From a virus, in IMG/VR virus record IMGVR_UViG_3300046536_000173, positions 19,471 to 83,470 of that record: a stretch of DNA of 64,000 nt, one strand, 5' to 3'. Below, one piece after another: positions 1 through 8,945 of this stretch. The notes under the pieces were generated by a model. It saw nothing but the letters and a program-made list of their open reading frames with translations. It did not search any database and had not been told where the DNA came from. Made by a program: the position numbers and the translations under genes. Numbering within the stretch: position 1 is the stretch's first letter; every line of letters starts with the position of its first letter.

Positions 1-1
1 C

Positions 2-772
2 GCCTCCCAGCAATTCGACGCGTCCGGTCTGTCCTGGGGCAGCGGCGCGTGGTTCCAGCAATTGCAACCCGGATCGTGGCGGGGCGTGGGTTTCGTGCTC
101 GACGCCGGGGACACCGCCGCCGGTCGTCGCGTCGCGATCCACGAGTATCCGTATCGCGACACCGCCTGGGCCGAGGATTTGGGCAAGCTGCCGCGCCGCT
201 TCACCGTGCAAGCCTTCGTCGTCGGCGACGACTGCTATCAGCAACGCGACGCGATGCTTCGCGCCGTCGAGCAATCCGGGGCCGGGACGCTCGTGCATCC
301 GACGCTGGGCAGCGTGCAATGCGTGCTCCTCGAATTCTCGTGCGCCGATCGGCGCGAGCGAGGCCGCGTCGTCGAGTTTCAATTCGCCTTCATCATCGCG
401 GGCGATGTGCAATTCCCCTCGACCGCGATCGCCACCGTGCAAGGTGTCCTGGGCGCCGCCTCGAAGCTCAACATCGCCTCCGCGTCCGACCTTGGCTCGA
501 CGCTCCAGAGCATCGGCGCCGTCGCGAAACAGGTCACCTCGACCGTGAGCAAGTACGCTGGTATCGCGACGGGGTTGGTCGGAGACGCGACCCGGATATT
601 CAACAGTGTGCGCGGCCTCGTGGGTTTCCACGGACGCTATGCGACCGGAAGCCGCTCAACCCTCCAGTCTGTCAACCGAACCGTGCAAGGCGCTCTGAGC
701 GCCGCCACGACGGCGCGGACGCTGGTCAACACGTCCGCGTCGCTCGTGACCCGCCTCGCGAGCTTCCTGTGA
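2..772 (+). CDS. DNA circularisation protein, N-terminal part (Mu gpN-like), 5' end cut by window
   Basis: The frame is open from the window edge and matches the homologue at 39265-40146 from about its residue 38, so only the start is missing. It carries the DNA-circularisation N-terminal domain: a PGSWRGVGF segment, then a beta-rich region with a conserved EYPYRD and RRFTVQAFVVGDDCYQQRDA. The C-terminal part is rich in Ala and Thr and probably helical. Members of the family are tail/baseplate proteins of Mu-like phages (gpN); the circularisation name is historical. The usual C-terminal half of the family is encoded by the next gene, which overlaps by 4 nt. Confidence 0.8.
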   Translation, partial: ASQQFDASGLSWGSGAWFQQLQPGSWRGVGFVLDAGDTAAGRRVAIHEYPYRDTAWAEDLGKLPRRFTVQAFVVGDDCYQQRDAMLRAVEQSGAGTLVHPTLGSVQCVLLEFSCADRRERGRVVEFQFAFIIAGDVQFPSTAIATVQGVLGAASKLNIASASDLGSTLQSIGAVAKQVTSTVSKYAGIATGLVGDATRIFNSVRGLVGFHGRYATGSRSTLQSVNRTVQGALSAATTARTLVNTSASLVTRLASFL

Positions 773-1335
773 GCGAGCAAAGCGACGCCTTCGCCGCCGC
801 CGCCGCAGCGCTCGCCGACGCGCTCGCCGCCTCCGCGAACGATCCCGCCGACGCGATCCGCATGTTGCTACCGCTCGCTGGTTTCATCCCGCCGCCGGTC
901 GCCGGAACCGGCCCGCTCGCCGCGAACGCGCAAGCCGCGCAAGACGCGGTGGCGTCGAACCTCCGATGCGCCGCGTGCGCCGCCCTGGCGACGGCCTCGA
1001 CCCGCTATCTGCCCGCCAGCTATCAGGACGCCCAGGCGTTGCGCGTGACCGTGTGCGGTGCCCTCGACGCCGAGGTGACCCGTGCGGGCGACGCGGGCCG
1101 GGACGCGACCTATCAGGCGCTCCGCGAGCTTCGCGCCGCCGTCGCCCTCGACCTCGCCGTGCGCGGCGCCAACCTCGCGTGGCTGGTCGAGATCGTGACC
1201 CGCCAGCCGATGCCGTCGCTCGCCGAAGCCTGGAGCCTCTACCGCGACACGCCGCGCGAACCGGGGCTGGTCGCGTCCGCCGACCCGCCGCATCCGCTGT
1301 TCCTCCCGACGAGTTTCCCGGCGCTCAATCAATGA
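769..1335 (+). CDS. Circularisation protein C-terminal-like tail protein (188 aa)
   Basis: The GTG start overlaps the stop of the previous gene (GTGA). The protein is helical and rich in alanine. It has features found at the C-terminus of full-length Mu gpN-like circularisation proteins: an N-terminal ALAAS..DPADAIRML segment, a central SYQDA.ALR..VCGALDAE segment, a RGANLAWLVE segment, and a closing PPHPLFLPTSF. The same arrangement recurs at 40143-40709, so the split is a stable trait, not a sequencing error. Assignment is from segment resemblance and position. Confidence 0.65.
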   Translation: MSEQSDAFAAAAAALADALAASANDPADAIRMLLPLAGFIPPPVAGTGPLAANAQAAQDAVASNLRCAACAALATASTRYLPASYQDAQALRVTVCGALDAEVTRAGDAGRDATYQALRELRAAVALDLAVRGANLAWLVEIVTRQPMPSLAEAWSLYRDTPREPGLVASADPPHPLFLPTSFPALNQ

Positions 1336-2594
1336 GCGACGCGATCGGCGCCATCGCGCACGGTGTCGCGCCCCGCCCGCCGCCCGGATCGTCGGATGTC
1401 CTGTCGTTGACCGTGGGCAATCAGACCGTGACCGGCTGGCAACGCGTCTCCGTGACGCGACCGCTCGCCGCGATCCCCGCGAGCTTTTCGATCGAGGTGA
1501 CGGAGCGCTATCCGTCCGCCGCCGACATCGACCTGAAGCCCGGGCATCCGTGCACCGTCAAGATCGGCTCCGATCTCGTGCTGACCGGATACGTTGACCG
1601 CTACGCGTCGAGCATCAGCGCCGCGCAGCACACGATCCGCGTCGAGGGACGCAGCATGTCCGCCGATCTGGTGGATTGCTCCGCGCTTGTCGCGGGCACG
1701 AGCGCCGGAAGCGCCTCGACGCCGGGGCTTCAGGTGCTCAACGGATCGACGCTCGACATCGTGCGCAAGCTCGCCGCGCCTTACGGGGTCACCGTGCAAT
1801 CGACGGCTGGCGACGGCATCCAGGTGCCGCAATTCAACATCAACCTGGGCGAAACCGTGTGGGAGATCGTCGATCGGATCACGCGCTATTCGGAAATGGT
1901 CGCTTATGACATGCCAGACGGCTCGATCATGCTCGCGAAAGTGGGCACGACGCCGATGGCGTCGGGTTTCAAGGTCGGAGTGAACGTTGAAGCCGCCGAC
2001 GTGATGTTTTCGACCGATCAGCGCTATTCCGAATACGAAGGGCATCTGATGTCGATGATGGCGCTGGGCACCGATGGCGGGGTGAATTCGCCAGGGGTCG
2101 GTGAGATCATCCGCGACGATGAAATGACCGCGCTGCGCCGCCCGGACGGAAGCCCGCGCTTCCGCAAGCTCTACATCATCAGCGAGCAATTCGTGATGGG
2201 TCAGCCGCTCGCCGGAAAGCGCGCGATCTGGGAGAAAAATCGACGCTACGGCCAGAGCTTCAACTTCACCGTGACATGCGACGCGTGGCGCGACACCGCC
2301 GGAAAGCTCTGGTCGCCAAACTATCTCGCGCCGATCGACGCCGAAGCGCTGAAGCTAAAGCATCGCGACTGGCTGATCGGCACCGTCACCTATCTCCGCG
2401 ACGAAAGCGGACAACACGCCCGCCTGTCGCTGTGGCCCCCGGAGGCATTCAGCGTCGAGCCGACATCGCCGAACGTGCTGGTCACGCAAGACGATGTGAA
2501 CCGCAACAACGCGACGAAGCCGAACCCGCCCGCCCCGCCCGCGCCCGCCCAATCGAAGGGCACGGCCTTGCCGCCTGGACAGATCGACACATGA
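1332..2594 (+). CDS. Baseplate hub protein (Mu gpP/gp44-like)
   Basis: This 420-aa protein starts at an ATG that overlaps the previous stop (ATGA). It has the hub features of Mu gpP: an N-terminal beta-rich domain ([18 protein letters not shown]), TERYP, GYVDRY, an [16 protein letters not shown] segment, [17 protein letters not shown], and a C-terminal [19 protein letters not shown] tail. It is predicted to form the trimeric hub that joins the tube to the spike. The homologue at 40706-41956 is very close except in the region before NINLGE and at the extreme C-terminus. It sits in the baseplate operon between circularisation protein and spike. Confidence 0.85.
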   Translation: MSDAIGAIAHGVAPRPPPGSSDVLSLTVGNQTVTGWQRVSVTRPLAAIPASFSIEVTERYPSAADIDLKPGHPCTVKIGSDLVLTGYVDRYASSISAAQHTIRVEGRSMSADLVDCSALVAGTSAGSASTPGLQVLNGSTLDIVRKLAAPYGVTVQSTAGDGIQVPQFNINLGETVWEIVDRITRYSEMVAYDMPDGSIMLAKVGTTPMASGFKVGVNVEAADVMFSTDQRYSEYEGHLMSMMALGTDGGVNSPGVGEIIRDDEMTALRRPDGSPRFRKLYIISEQFVMGQPLAGKRAIWEKNRRYGQSFNFTVTCDAWRDTAGKLWSPNYLAPIDAEALKLKHRDWLIGTVTYLRDESGQHARLSLWPPEAFSVEPTSPNVLVTQDDVNRNNATKPNPPAPPAPAQSKGTALPPGQIDT

Positions 2595-4360
2595 CCGCCG
2601 CCGCGCGCCTGTATCGCCGCGTGATGATGTCGGTGATGCCGATGAAAATCACCGCGACCGACGACAGCGGTCCCGTGCACCGTGCCCAGGTCCGGGGCTT
2701 CCCGAACGAAACGATCGACGCGATGCCGATCCTCCAGATTTACGGTCTCGCCTCGCACGCCATGCCGGGATCCGATGCGATGGCGATGTTCGGCAGCGGC
2801 GACCGATCGAACGGCGTCATCGTCGCGACCGGCAATCAAAAGCATCGGCTGCGCAACCTGAAGTCGGGCGAGGTCGCGCTGTATGACGACAACGCCTCCG
2901 TGCTGAAGCTCGCCAACGGCGGCAACGTCGAGATGACCGCGAAGGGCACGCACACGACGAACGTCCCGACCGTCGTCGTCAACGCGAAGGATGGCGTCAA
3001 GGTCACGACCCCGCTTGTCGATGTGCAGGGGCGGCAAACGATGGCGCATCCGCCCGTCGCCTCGAATGAGGTCGTGACGAAAGCGTATTGCGACGGCAAC
3101 CGGGGCAGCGGATCGCCCGGACCCGCTGGCCCGCCTGGGCCCGAGGGACCGCCTGGACCGACCGGACCGCAAGGCCCGCAAGGCAACACGGGCGCCGCCT
3201 CGACCGTGCCCGGACCCGCAGGCCCGCAGGGGCCGAAGGGCGATCCCGGAGCGACGGGCTCGACCGGATCGCAGGGACCGCAAGGTGCGACCGGAGCGAC
3301 CGGACCACAAGGGCCGCAGGGTGCGAGCGGCATTCCGACCGACGCGCCGTATGACAATTACGCTTACATGCGCGTCAACGCGTCGTGGCAAACCGGGGGC
3401 ACGCTGGCTGGAAGCCTGACCGTCAACGGCAACTTCAACGCCATCGGCAGTTCCGCCGCCGCGTATTTTTACCTCAACCCCACGGGCGGGAGCATTCAGG
3501 GCGACGCGAACTATACTTACTTCTACCAGGACAGCGGCAACTGGCACTGGCGTTACCAGCGCTCGACCGGGATGATGAATTACATCCGTGGCGGCGACTG
3601 GGCGAACCTGTTCCAGGTTGACGGCGGCGGCAGTATTTGGAACCCCGGAAGCGCCACGAGCGGCAACGCGACGACCGGACGGATGCGCGCGACCAACGGA
3701 GTCATGAGTAGCAATGGCCTGATGTATGTCGCCGACAACGACGCTTACTATTTTGGCCGTGGTGGCGACGGCACCTGGACGATCACCGATGGCGGTGTGG
3801 CGAACCTCTATTACAACGGCGGCAACCTGACCGTGAATGGTCGGTTGGCCTGTCAATCGACGGGCGTTTGTTACTCCAACGTCGGGGCGCAGGGCTTCAA
3901 CTTTCGCTGGGACGGCGCGAACTTTTTCATCCGCGCGGACAACTCGGTTGAGTGGGCGCTTCAACCCTGGAGCGACGAGCGAGTTAAAGGGGATATCGCG
4001 CCGTCAACGTTCGATTGCCTCGCCGCCGTTCAAAAAATGCCGCTCTATCAATTCCGCTTTCGCCACGCGCCGGACCCGGCCAAGGCACTTAGCGCCGAGG
4101 TGCCGGAGGGCGCGCCGCTGGTGCCGGTCGGCTTCATCGCGCAGCGCGCCGACGAGGCATTCCCTGGCAGCGCCTTTCGGGGCACCGAAGCCGGGGGCAG
4201 CGTGGGCGGTGCGACGACCTTTTGGCAGATGGACCTCAACGTTGTTTCCGCCGCGCTGTGCGGCGCGGTGAAGCAGCTTGACGCGCGCAACGCCGAACTC
4301 GCCGACACCGTGCGACAGCTATCCGCGCGCCTCGCTCAACTTGAACAAGGGAGACCCTGA
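2591..4360 (+). CDS. Baseplate spike (gp45/gpV-like) fused to collagen-like repeats and a fibre with S74 chaperone
   Basis: This 589-aa protein has three parts. Residues 1 to about 170 resemble Mu gp45, the baseplate assembly/spike protein ([37 protein letters not shown], a beta-helix-like [16 protein letters not shown]). Residues about 174-251 are Gly-X-Y triplets with one AASTVPGP interruption. The rest is a fibre ending in an intramolecular chaperone of the peptidase S74 type, with the catalytic-type Ser-Asp in [10 protein letters not shown] and [12 protein letters not shown], then a terminal coiled coil. In Mu-like phages gp45 is a short spike without a fibre. The homologue at 41953-43800 shares the first two parts but has another C-terminus. 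ATGA overlap with the hub gene. Confidence 0.8.
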   Translation: MTAAARLYRRVMMSVMPMKITATDDSGPVHRAQVRGFPNETIDAMPILQIYGLASHAMPGSDAMAMFGSGDRSNGVIVATGNQKHRLRNLKSGEVALYDDNASVLKLANGGNVEMTAKGTHTTNVPTVVVNAKDGVKVTTPLVDVQGRQTMAHPPVASNEVVTKAYCDGNRGSGSPGPAGPPGPEGPPGPTGPQGPQGNTGAASTVPGPAGPQGPKGDPGATGSTGSQGPQGATGATGPQGPQGASGIPTDAPYDNYAYMRVNASWQTGGTLAGSLTVNGNFNAIGSSAAAYFYLNPTGGSIQGDANYTYFYQDSGNWHWRYQRSTGMMNYIRGGDWANLFQVDGGGSIWNPGSATSGNATTGRMRATNGVMSSNGLMYVADNDAYYFGRGGDGTWTITDGGVANLYYNGGNLTVNGRLACQSTGVCYSNVGAQGFNFRWDGANFFIRADNSVEWALQPWSDERVKGDIAPSTFDCLAAVQKMPLYQFRFRHAPDPAKALSAEVPEGAPLVPVGFIAQRADEAFPGSAFRGTEAGGSVGGATTFWQMDLNVVSAALCGAVKQLDARNAELADTVRQLSARLAQLEQGRP

Positions 4361-4361
4361 C

Positions 4362-4712
4362 ATGGCCGCTTTGATCATTCCGAACATGACGCCATTCGGC
4401 TCGATGACAAATCAGGCAACCTCGCGCCTGATCAACCTCAACGCGACGATCGAGCGCCTGAAGGATGCGATCGCCACCGCGAGCGCTGGCTACACGGGCA
4501 CACCGGGCACGCAATTCGAGGCCGCGCCGATGGGCGTCGGGGCGCCGCCGCCCGCGCCGAACAATTTCGGGGTGCAACCCGACCCGGAAGCTCTGGGCGA
4601 GAACGGCACCGACTACGCCTACGCGGTCGGGGTGTTGACCGAACAGTGGGCACTGTTCTGGGCCGCCGCCGAAGCCTCGATCAATCAACTCGACAATGGC
4701 GGGACGCTCTAA
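4362..4712 (+). CDS. Hypothetical protein, 116 aa, unit 1 only
   Basis: The ATG follows a good ribosome site (AAGGGAGA) just after the spike/fibre gene. The protein has a hydrophobic N-terminus, a Pro/Ala-rich middle (VGAPPPAPNNFGVQP), and a possible C-terminal helix rich in Trp and Ala. No homologue exists at the matching place in unit 2, where gp46 follows the spike directly. It may be an accessory partner of the fibre that was gained or lost with it. Family not recognised. Confidence 0.5.
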   Translation: MAALIIPNMTPFGSMTNQATSRLINLNATIERLKDAIATASAGYTGTPGTQFEAAPMGVGAPPPAPNNFGVQPDPEALGENGTDYAYAVGVLTEQWALFWAAAEASINQLDNGGTL

Positions 4713-4739
4713 GCGCGAGCGCGGAGGAGACGCGCGCCG

Positions 4740-5384
4740 ATGCCAGGGTGGATCGGGTCTTCAACGCAATGGGACCACGGTGCGACGACCTGGGATACCG
4801 TATGGGACCCGACCGGGCTGGAGGTCCCCACCGCCGAAGGCCCGGTACTGCCCGCGAACTGCGCTGGCGACGTTTATATTCGATGGGACAACAGCAACGC
4901 GATCGGCGACTGGACCCTCGCCGTGGGCGATCTCCAGACCGGGCAAGACCTGGAGACGGCATGTCTCGTGTCGCTGTTCACCGACAAGCTCGCGACGCCC
5001 GACTTCGTGCCGACCGATGGAAGCTCCGACCGTCGCGGCTGGTGGGCCGACCCTTACAACGACCAGCCGCTAGGCTCGAACCTTTGGCAACTGGAGCGCG
5101 CGAAGAAAACCCGCGACACGCTCGCGATCGCGCGCCGCTATGCCGAAGAATCGTTGCTCTGGCTCGTCGATGACGGCGTGGCGAAAGAGGTCATCGTGAA
5201 CACCTCCTGGCTCGGCACCGCGATCGGATCGACCTTGCTGGGCATCGGCATCGCGATTGTAAAGCCGGATGGCTCGCTGACCCGCTTTACCTTCGGTTGG
5301 GCGTGGGAAGGGCTCGCGGTCCTGCCGTCGCCCGTGCGCGTGCCGCCGCCGCCGATGCAACGTCAACGCGCGCTGGTGAGGTAA
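4740..5384 (+). CDS. Phage GP46 family baseplate protein
   Basis: This 214-aa protein matches Mu gp46, a baseplate wedge component: [55 protein letters not shown], and an EESLLWLVDDGVAK segment. The homologue is at 43797-44402. The N-terminal 40 residues differ between units: unit 1 has an extra W-rich stretch. It is followed by gp47 after 6 nt, as in Mu. Confidence 0.85.
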   Translation: MPGWIGSSTQWDHGATTWDTVWDPTGLEVPTAEGPVLPANCAGDVYIRWDNSNAIGDWTLAVGDLQTGQDLETACLVSLFTDKLATPDFVPTDGSSDRRGWWADPYNDQPLGSNLWQLERAKKTRDTLAIARRYAEESLLWLVDDGVAKEVIVNTSWLGTAIGSTLLGIGIAIVKPDGSLTRFTFGWAWEGLAVLPSPVRVPPPPMQRQRALVR

Positions 5385-5390
5385 GATCAC

Positions 5391-6503
5391 ATGCCGTTCG
5401 CCCGACCGACCCTGACCGCGCTCCGCACCGCCGCGATCGAGGACATCACGACATCAGGCGTCCCCGGCCTCGACGGGCTGTTGCGCAACGCGGTGTTGCG
5501 CGTGCTCGCCTGGGTGATGTCGGGCCTTGCGTATAGCGTTTACGGTTACCTCGATTGGATCGCCCGACAGTCGGTCCCGTTCACCGCGACGGATGAATAT
5601 CTCGAAGCCTGGGCGGGCCTGATCGCGATCTACCGCAAGGACTCAACGCCCGCGACCGGAGCCGCCAGCTTCACCGGAGCGCCGGGGCTTGTCGTGCCGC
5701 TGGGATCGACCCTGACCCGCCAGGACGGCACCCCCTACATCGCCACCGACGACGCCACCGTTGACCCGACGGGCAACGTGCTCGTGCCGATCATCGCCGC
5801 CGTGAACGGCGCCGCGACTGATTGCGACACGAACACCCCGATCAGCCTCGACCCGCCGATCGCGGGCATCAATTCCGGGGGCGTGACCTGGGGTCCGACG
5901 ACCGGAGGTTCCGACCAGGAAACGACGGACGAATTGCGGACCCGGATGCTGTTCAAATACGCCATGCCGCCGCAGGGCGGGTCCGCGTCCGATTACATCG
6001 AATGGGCGCTTGAGGTGCCGGGGTGCACGCGCGCATGGATCGAAGGGGAGGGGCACGGGCCGGGTAGCGTCGTCGTTTATCCGATGTTCGACATCGTGAA
6101 CGCCGCCGCCGGGGGCTTCCCGGAGGGGACCGATGGCGGGGCCGCGCTGGAAACGCGCATCCTGCCCGCGACGGGCGATCAGTTGGCCGTCGCCGATTAC
6201 ATCTTCCCGCTGCGCCCGGTGACCGCGCTGGTGTTCGTCGCCGCACCGGACCCGCTCGTGATCAACGTCACGCTCGCCGCGCTCGAACCCAACACCGTCG
6301 AGATCGTCGGGCAGATCACCGCTTCGCTCAACGACATGTTTCTCGCGCTCGGCGAAGTCGGCGGCGTTATTTACCCCTCACAGCTATACGAAGCGATCTC
6401 TCTCACTCCAGGCGTCAACCATTTCGTGATGCAGGCGCCGATCGCCGCCGTCACCGCGACCGCTGGTCAGCTTCCCGTACTGGGCACGCTGACGGTGCTC
6501 TAA
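5391..6503 (+). CDS. Baseplate J family protein (Mu gp47-like)
   Basis: This 370-aa protein has the start typical of Mu gp47 baseplate J proteins (PFARPTLTALRTAAIEDI, PGLDGLLRNAVLRVLAWVMSGLAYS), then YLDWIA, the long variable middle, and PPQGGSASDYIEWALEVPGC. It forms the outer wedge of the baseplate with gp46 and gp48. Nearly colinear with 44407-45519. Confidence 0.9.
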   Translation: MPFARPTLTALRTAAIEDITTSGVPGLDGLLRNAVLRVLAWVMSGLAYSVYGYLDWIARQSVPFTATDEYLEAWAGLIAIYRKDSTPATGAASFTGAPGLVVPLGSTLTRQDGTPYIATDDATVDPTGNVLVPIIAAVNGAATDCDTNTPISLDPPIAGINSGGVTWGPTTGGSDQETTDELRTRMLFKYAMPPQGGSASDYIEWALEVPGCTRAWIEGEGHGPGSVVVYPMFDIVNAAAGGFPEGTDGGAALETRILPATGDQLAVADYIFPLRPVTALVFVAAPDPLVINVTLAALEPNTVEIVGQITASLNDMFLALGEVGGVIYPSQLYEAISLTPGVNHFVMQAPIAAVTATAGQLPVLGTLTVL

Positions 6504-6506
6504 GCC

Positions 6507-7121
6507 ATGCCCGCGCCGACCTTCAGCCCGACCGATTACCTCTGGCAGTTTCAACGCCTCCTCCCGCGTGGCCGCGTCTGGCATCGCGGCTGGGGCACCG
6601 TGCAAGCCGCCGACATCCTGACTCTCATGCCGACCTGGGCACGGTTGAGCGCGCGCGCGAACGATCTCATCGCCGACGTTTTCCCGTGCACGACGACCGA
6701 CCTGTTGCCGGAATGGGAAGCCTCGCTCGGCCTGCCCGATCCGTGCACTGGCCCGCTCGACTCAATCCAGGAACGCGTCGCCGCCGTGTGCGCGAAGTTC
6801 ACCGCGCGCGGCGGGCAGTCGGTCGCTTACTTCATCGCCGTGTGCGAGACGTTGGGTTTCGAGGGTGTCACGATCGACGAATTCCCCGCGACATCCGACA
6901 TCGAAGCGCCTCCGGTCTTTACGTGGCGCGTCAACATTCACACGTCGACGCAGACCGTGTGGTTCCGCGCCGGGGTCTCGACCGCCGGCGATCCGCTCGC
7001 ATCCTGGGGAAGCAATGTCCTGGAGTGCACGCTTGAGCTTCTGAAGCCCGCGCACACGAACATCATTTTCGCTTATCACGACGACGACGCAACAACGTCC
7101 GACGCCGCCGCGTCCGCATAG
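6507..7121 (+). CDS. gp48 family (YmfQ-like) baseplate wedge protein
   Basis: This 204-aa protein starts with a motif of the DUF2313/YmfQ (Mu gp48) family: LWQFQRLLPRGRVWHRGWG, then MPTWARL, FPCTTTDLLPEWEASLGLPDPC. It follows gp47 by 3 nt. It closes the baseplate operon and links to the fibres. The C-terminus differs from the unit 2 version at 45519-46199, which carries extra IWD repeats. Confidence 0.85.
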   Translation: MPAPTFSPTDYLWQFQRLLPRGRVWHRGWGTVQAADILTLMPTWARLSARANDLIADVFPCTTTDLLPEWEASLGLPDPCTGPLDSIQERVAAVCAKFTARGGQSVAYFIAVCETLGFEGVTIDEFPATSDIEAPPVFTWRVNIHTSTQTVWFRAGVSTAGDPLASWGSNVLECTLELLKPAHTNIIFAYHDDDATTSDAAASA

Positions 7122-7130
7122 GGGCCGATA

Positions 7131-8615
7131 ATGCACCGCATCGACAATTCGACCGCCGTCACCGTGATGCCGATCCGCAAGCCCGCTGGCACCGAAGGGT
7201 TCTTCACTCAAGGTAACCAAACGTCTGGCCAGCTCGCGACGATCGTCGAGGCCGACATCCTCAACGCGCTGATGATGGAGATCGCGAACGTCGTCACACG
7301 CGCGGGCATCGCGCTGAACAAGCTCGACGACACGCAGCTATGGGCCGCGATCAACGCGCTGATCAACGCCTCCCGCCTGGGGTTCATGCCTGTCGAGCAA
7401 GGCGGCGGATACCTCCAGGGCAGCAACAAAGTCCGCATCGGTTGGGCGACGGACGGCAGCGGACTGAAAGCGCAGGTCGATGCGACCGACCTGGGGCCGA
7501 TCGCGTTCCTCCAGCGCGCGCAAACCTTCACCGCGACGCAGAGCTTCCAGACCGTCAATGTGACGACGATCAACGGCGGAACCTTCAGCGGATCGTCGAT
7601 CTATTCAAGCGGCGCGATGACCGCCGCCGGAACCGTGACGGGCGGAACCGTCAACAGCAATGGCAACATGACCGCGAGCGGTGGAATGTATGCGGGCTAT
7701 ATTGCCTCGACCGGCAACATCAACGCAGCCGGAACCTTCACGGGTGGCGCCGTGTCGGTCACGGGCGGCGTCAACGGCAACGGACAGGTTCGCGGCGGTT
7801 CGATAATGAGCGCGGGCGGCATTTTCTATGTCGCCGACAACCTCGCTTACTATGTCGGGCGCGGCGGGGACGGAGCGTGGCGGTTCGTCGAAAACGGCAA
7901 CGTCACTTGCACGATCGACGGCGCTGGCAACCTGACCTCCGCTGGTGCCATCGCGTGCACCTATCTGACCAGCCACGGCGGCGGGAGCTTCGCGGGCGAC
8001 GTATGGTCGGGTGGTGCCCTTACCTCGACCGGCAACACGAACGTCGGCAACTCGATCGTCATTCAACACGATGTCATCTTCGCCAACGCGACCAATCCGG
8101 GCCGATCTTCCCTGTTCGGCAACGGCGATCTTGGCTCGCTGATCCTGAATGTCTCGGGCGGCGGCGAGTGCGCGATCCGAGGCTATCGGTCGGCGGGTGA
8201 AACGCAGGTCATCGCGAATGGCGTGATCGGCCTCCGGATCGTGAACAACGGAGATGCCTACTTCATCGCCAACGTATTTGGCGCCGCGTTCAACCCTTCA
8301 GACACGCGCATCAAGGAACAGAGCGCGCCTTATACGCGCGGACTCGCCGACGTGCTGCGCATGACGCCCAAAGCCTACAAGCTGAAGCGCGACCTGGACG
8401 GGCCGCTTCATGTGAGCATCGATGCGCAAGCATTGCTGGAAACCATCCCCGAAGCCGTGGTCGAGCGCGATTGCACGGAACAAGACGGGCTGGCCGATCA
8501 GCTTTTCATTCAACCCGACTTCGTGAATTACGCCATGCTCAACGCCATAAAAGAGATGGCCGCGACGATCGACACGTTGACCGCCCGCGTCGCCGCGCTC
8601 GAAGGGGCGCGCTGA
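7131..8615 (+). CDS. Tail fibre with C-terminal S74-type chaperone domain
   Basis: This 494-aa protein has a short N-terminal attachment segment (MHRIDNSTAVTVMP, KPAGTEGFFTQGN) that recurs in the fibre at 48277-49113. It is followed by a long repetitive beta region rich in G, N, S and T (GGTVNSNGNMTASGG type repeats). The last 120 residues resemble the S74 self-cleaving trimerisation chaperone: NPSDTRIKEQSAPYTRGLAD, then a closing coiled coil. Receptor binding is the expected role. The body differs from both fibres of unit 2. Confidence 0.75.
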   Translation: MHRIDNSTAVTVMPIRKPAGTEGFFTQGNQTSGQLATIVEADILNALMMEIANVVTRAGIALNKLDDTQLWAAINALINASRLGFMPVEQGGGYLQGSNKVRIGWATDGSGLKAQVDATDLGPIAFLQRAQTFTATQSFQTVNVTTINGGTFSGSSIYSSGAMTAAGTVTGGTVNSNGNMTASGGMYAGYIASTGNINAAGTFTGGAVSVTGGVNGNGQVRGGSIMSAGGIFYVADNLAYYVGRGGDGAWRFVENGNVTCTIDGAGNLTSAGAIACTYLTSHGGGSFAGDVWSGGALTSTGNTNVGNSIVIQHDVIFANATNPGRSSLFGNGDLGSLILNVSGGGECAIRGYRSAGETQVIANGVIGLRIVNNGDAYFIANVFGAAFNPSDTRIKEQSAPYTRGLADVLRMTPKAYKLKRDLDGPLHVSIDAQALLETIPEAVVERDCTEQDGLADQLFIQPDFVNYAMLNAIKEMAATIDTLTARVAALEGAR

Positions 8616-8842
8616 TGTCCGATCCGTCGTCGCCGACGCCTCCAGCCGCGCCGCACAGCAGCGTCATGGTGTCAATCAGCGAGCGGCTGATTCGCGTGCT
8701 CCCGCCCGCCTTCATCGCGCTTCTGGTGATCAACGTGCTGTTTATCGGGGTCATCGCCTGGGTGTTCGACCACAACGCCGAAACCCGCAACGCGCTCCTG
8801 ACCAGGATCGTCGAGCGCTGTTTGCTGCCGCCGCCCCGCTAG
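8615..8842 (+). CDS. Small single-pass membrane protein at end of tail operon
   Basis: This 75-aa protein has its ATG overlapping the stop of the fibre gene (TGATG). It has a disordered N-terminus, one strong membrane segment (about residues 28-50: LPPAFIALLVINVLFIGVIA), then a charged C-terminus ending in CLLPPPR. The homologue at 49355-49570 occupies the same place. It could be a holin- or spanin-like protein, since no other lysis gene follows, but the sequence does not prove this. Confidence 0.6.
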   Translation: MSDPSSPTPPAAPHSSVMVSISERLIRVLPPAFIALLVINVLFIGVIAWVFDHNAETRNALLTRIVERCLLPPPR

Positions 8843-8877
8843 ATCGATCTGGCGCGCCCGGCTGGAGCCGCCACACG

Positions 8878-8921
8878 CCGCAAAGCAAAAGGGGTGCCCG
8901 CTTGGACACCCCTCGCCGTCG
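8878..8921 (-). terminator. 44-bp sequence repeated at 49680: leftward terminator and possible att core
   Basis: A GGGGTG...CACCCC hairpin (8891-8912, with two further C-G pairs past a bulge) is followed on the minus strand by TTTTGCTTT. That makes a good intrinsic terminator for the leftward int transcript. All 44 bases recur exactly at 49680-49723, while the flanking sequence differs. It lies at the border between the tail operon of one prophage and the int operon of the next, the place of the att site in lambda-like phages, so it may also be the att core. Confidence 0.65.
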
Positions 8922-8945
8922 TCGCCCCGTGGGGTCTTCCAGGGA

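Larger units (their letters stand above)
1..8877 (+). mobile_element. Prophage unit 1, right (tail) end only
   Basis: This block contains only late tail genes: circularisation protein, baseplate, spike and fibres. They run rightward and stop at a terminator-like repeat just before an integrase. Each gene has a homologue in the same order at 39265-49570, so this is the tail end of a related prophage lying immediately left of unit 2. The left part lies outside the window. The right boundary is uncertain because no host DNA is seen; the attachment site could be at 8878-8921 or further right, near 11365. Confidence 0.75.

Noticed and set aside
2390-3964. Long minus-strand frame (524 codons) opposite the spike gene
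   Set aside because: It is antisense to a clear gp45/collagen/S74 protein; high GC gives few stops, and the translation is low-complexity Arg/Val.
8878-8921. tRNA gene end at the prophage junction
   Set aside because: The 44-bp repeat folds into a single hairpin; no T-loop GGTTCGAATCC-type motif or acceptor stem is visible.
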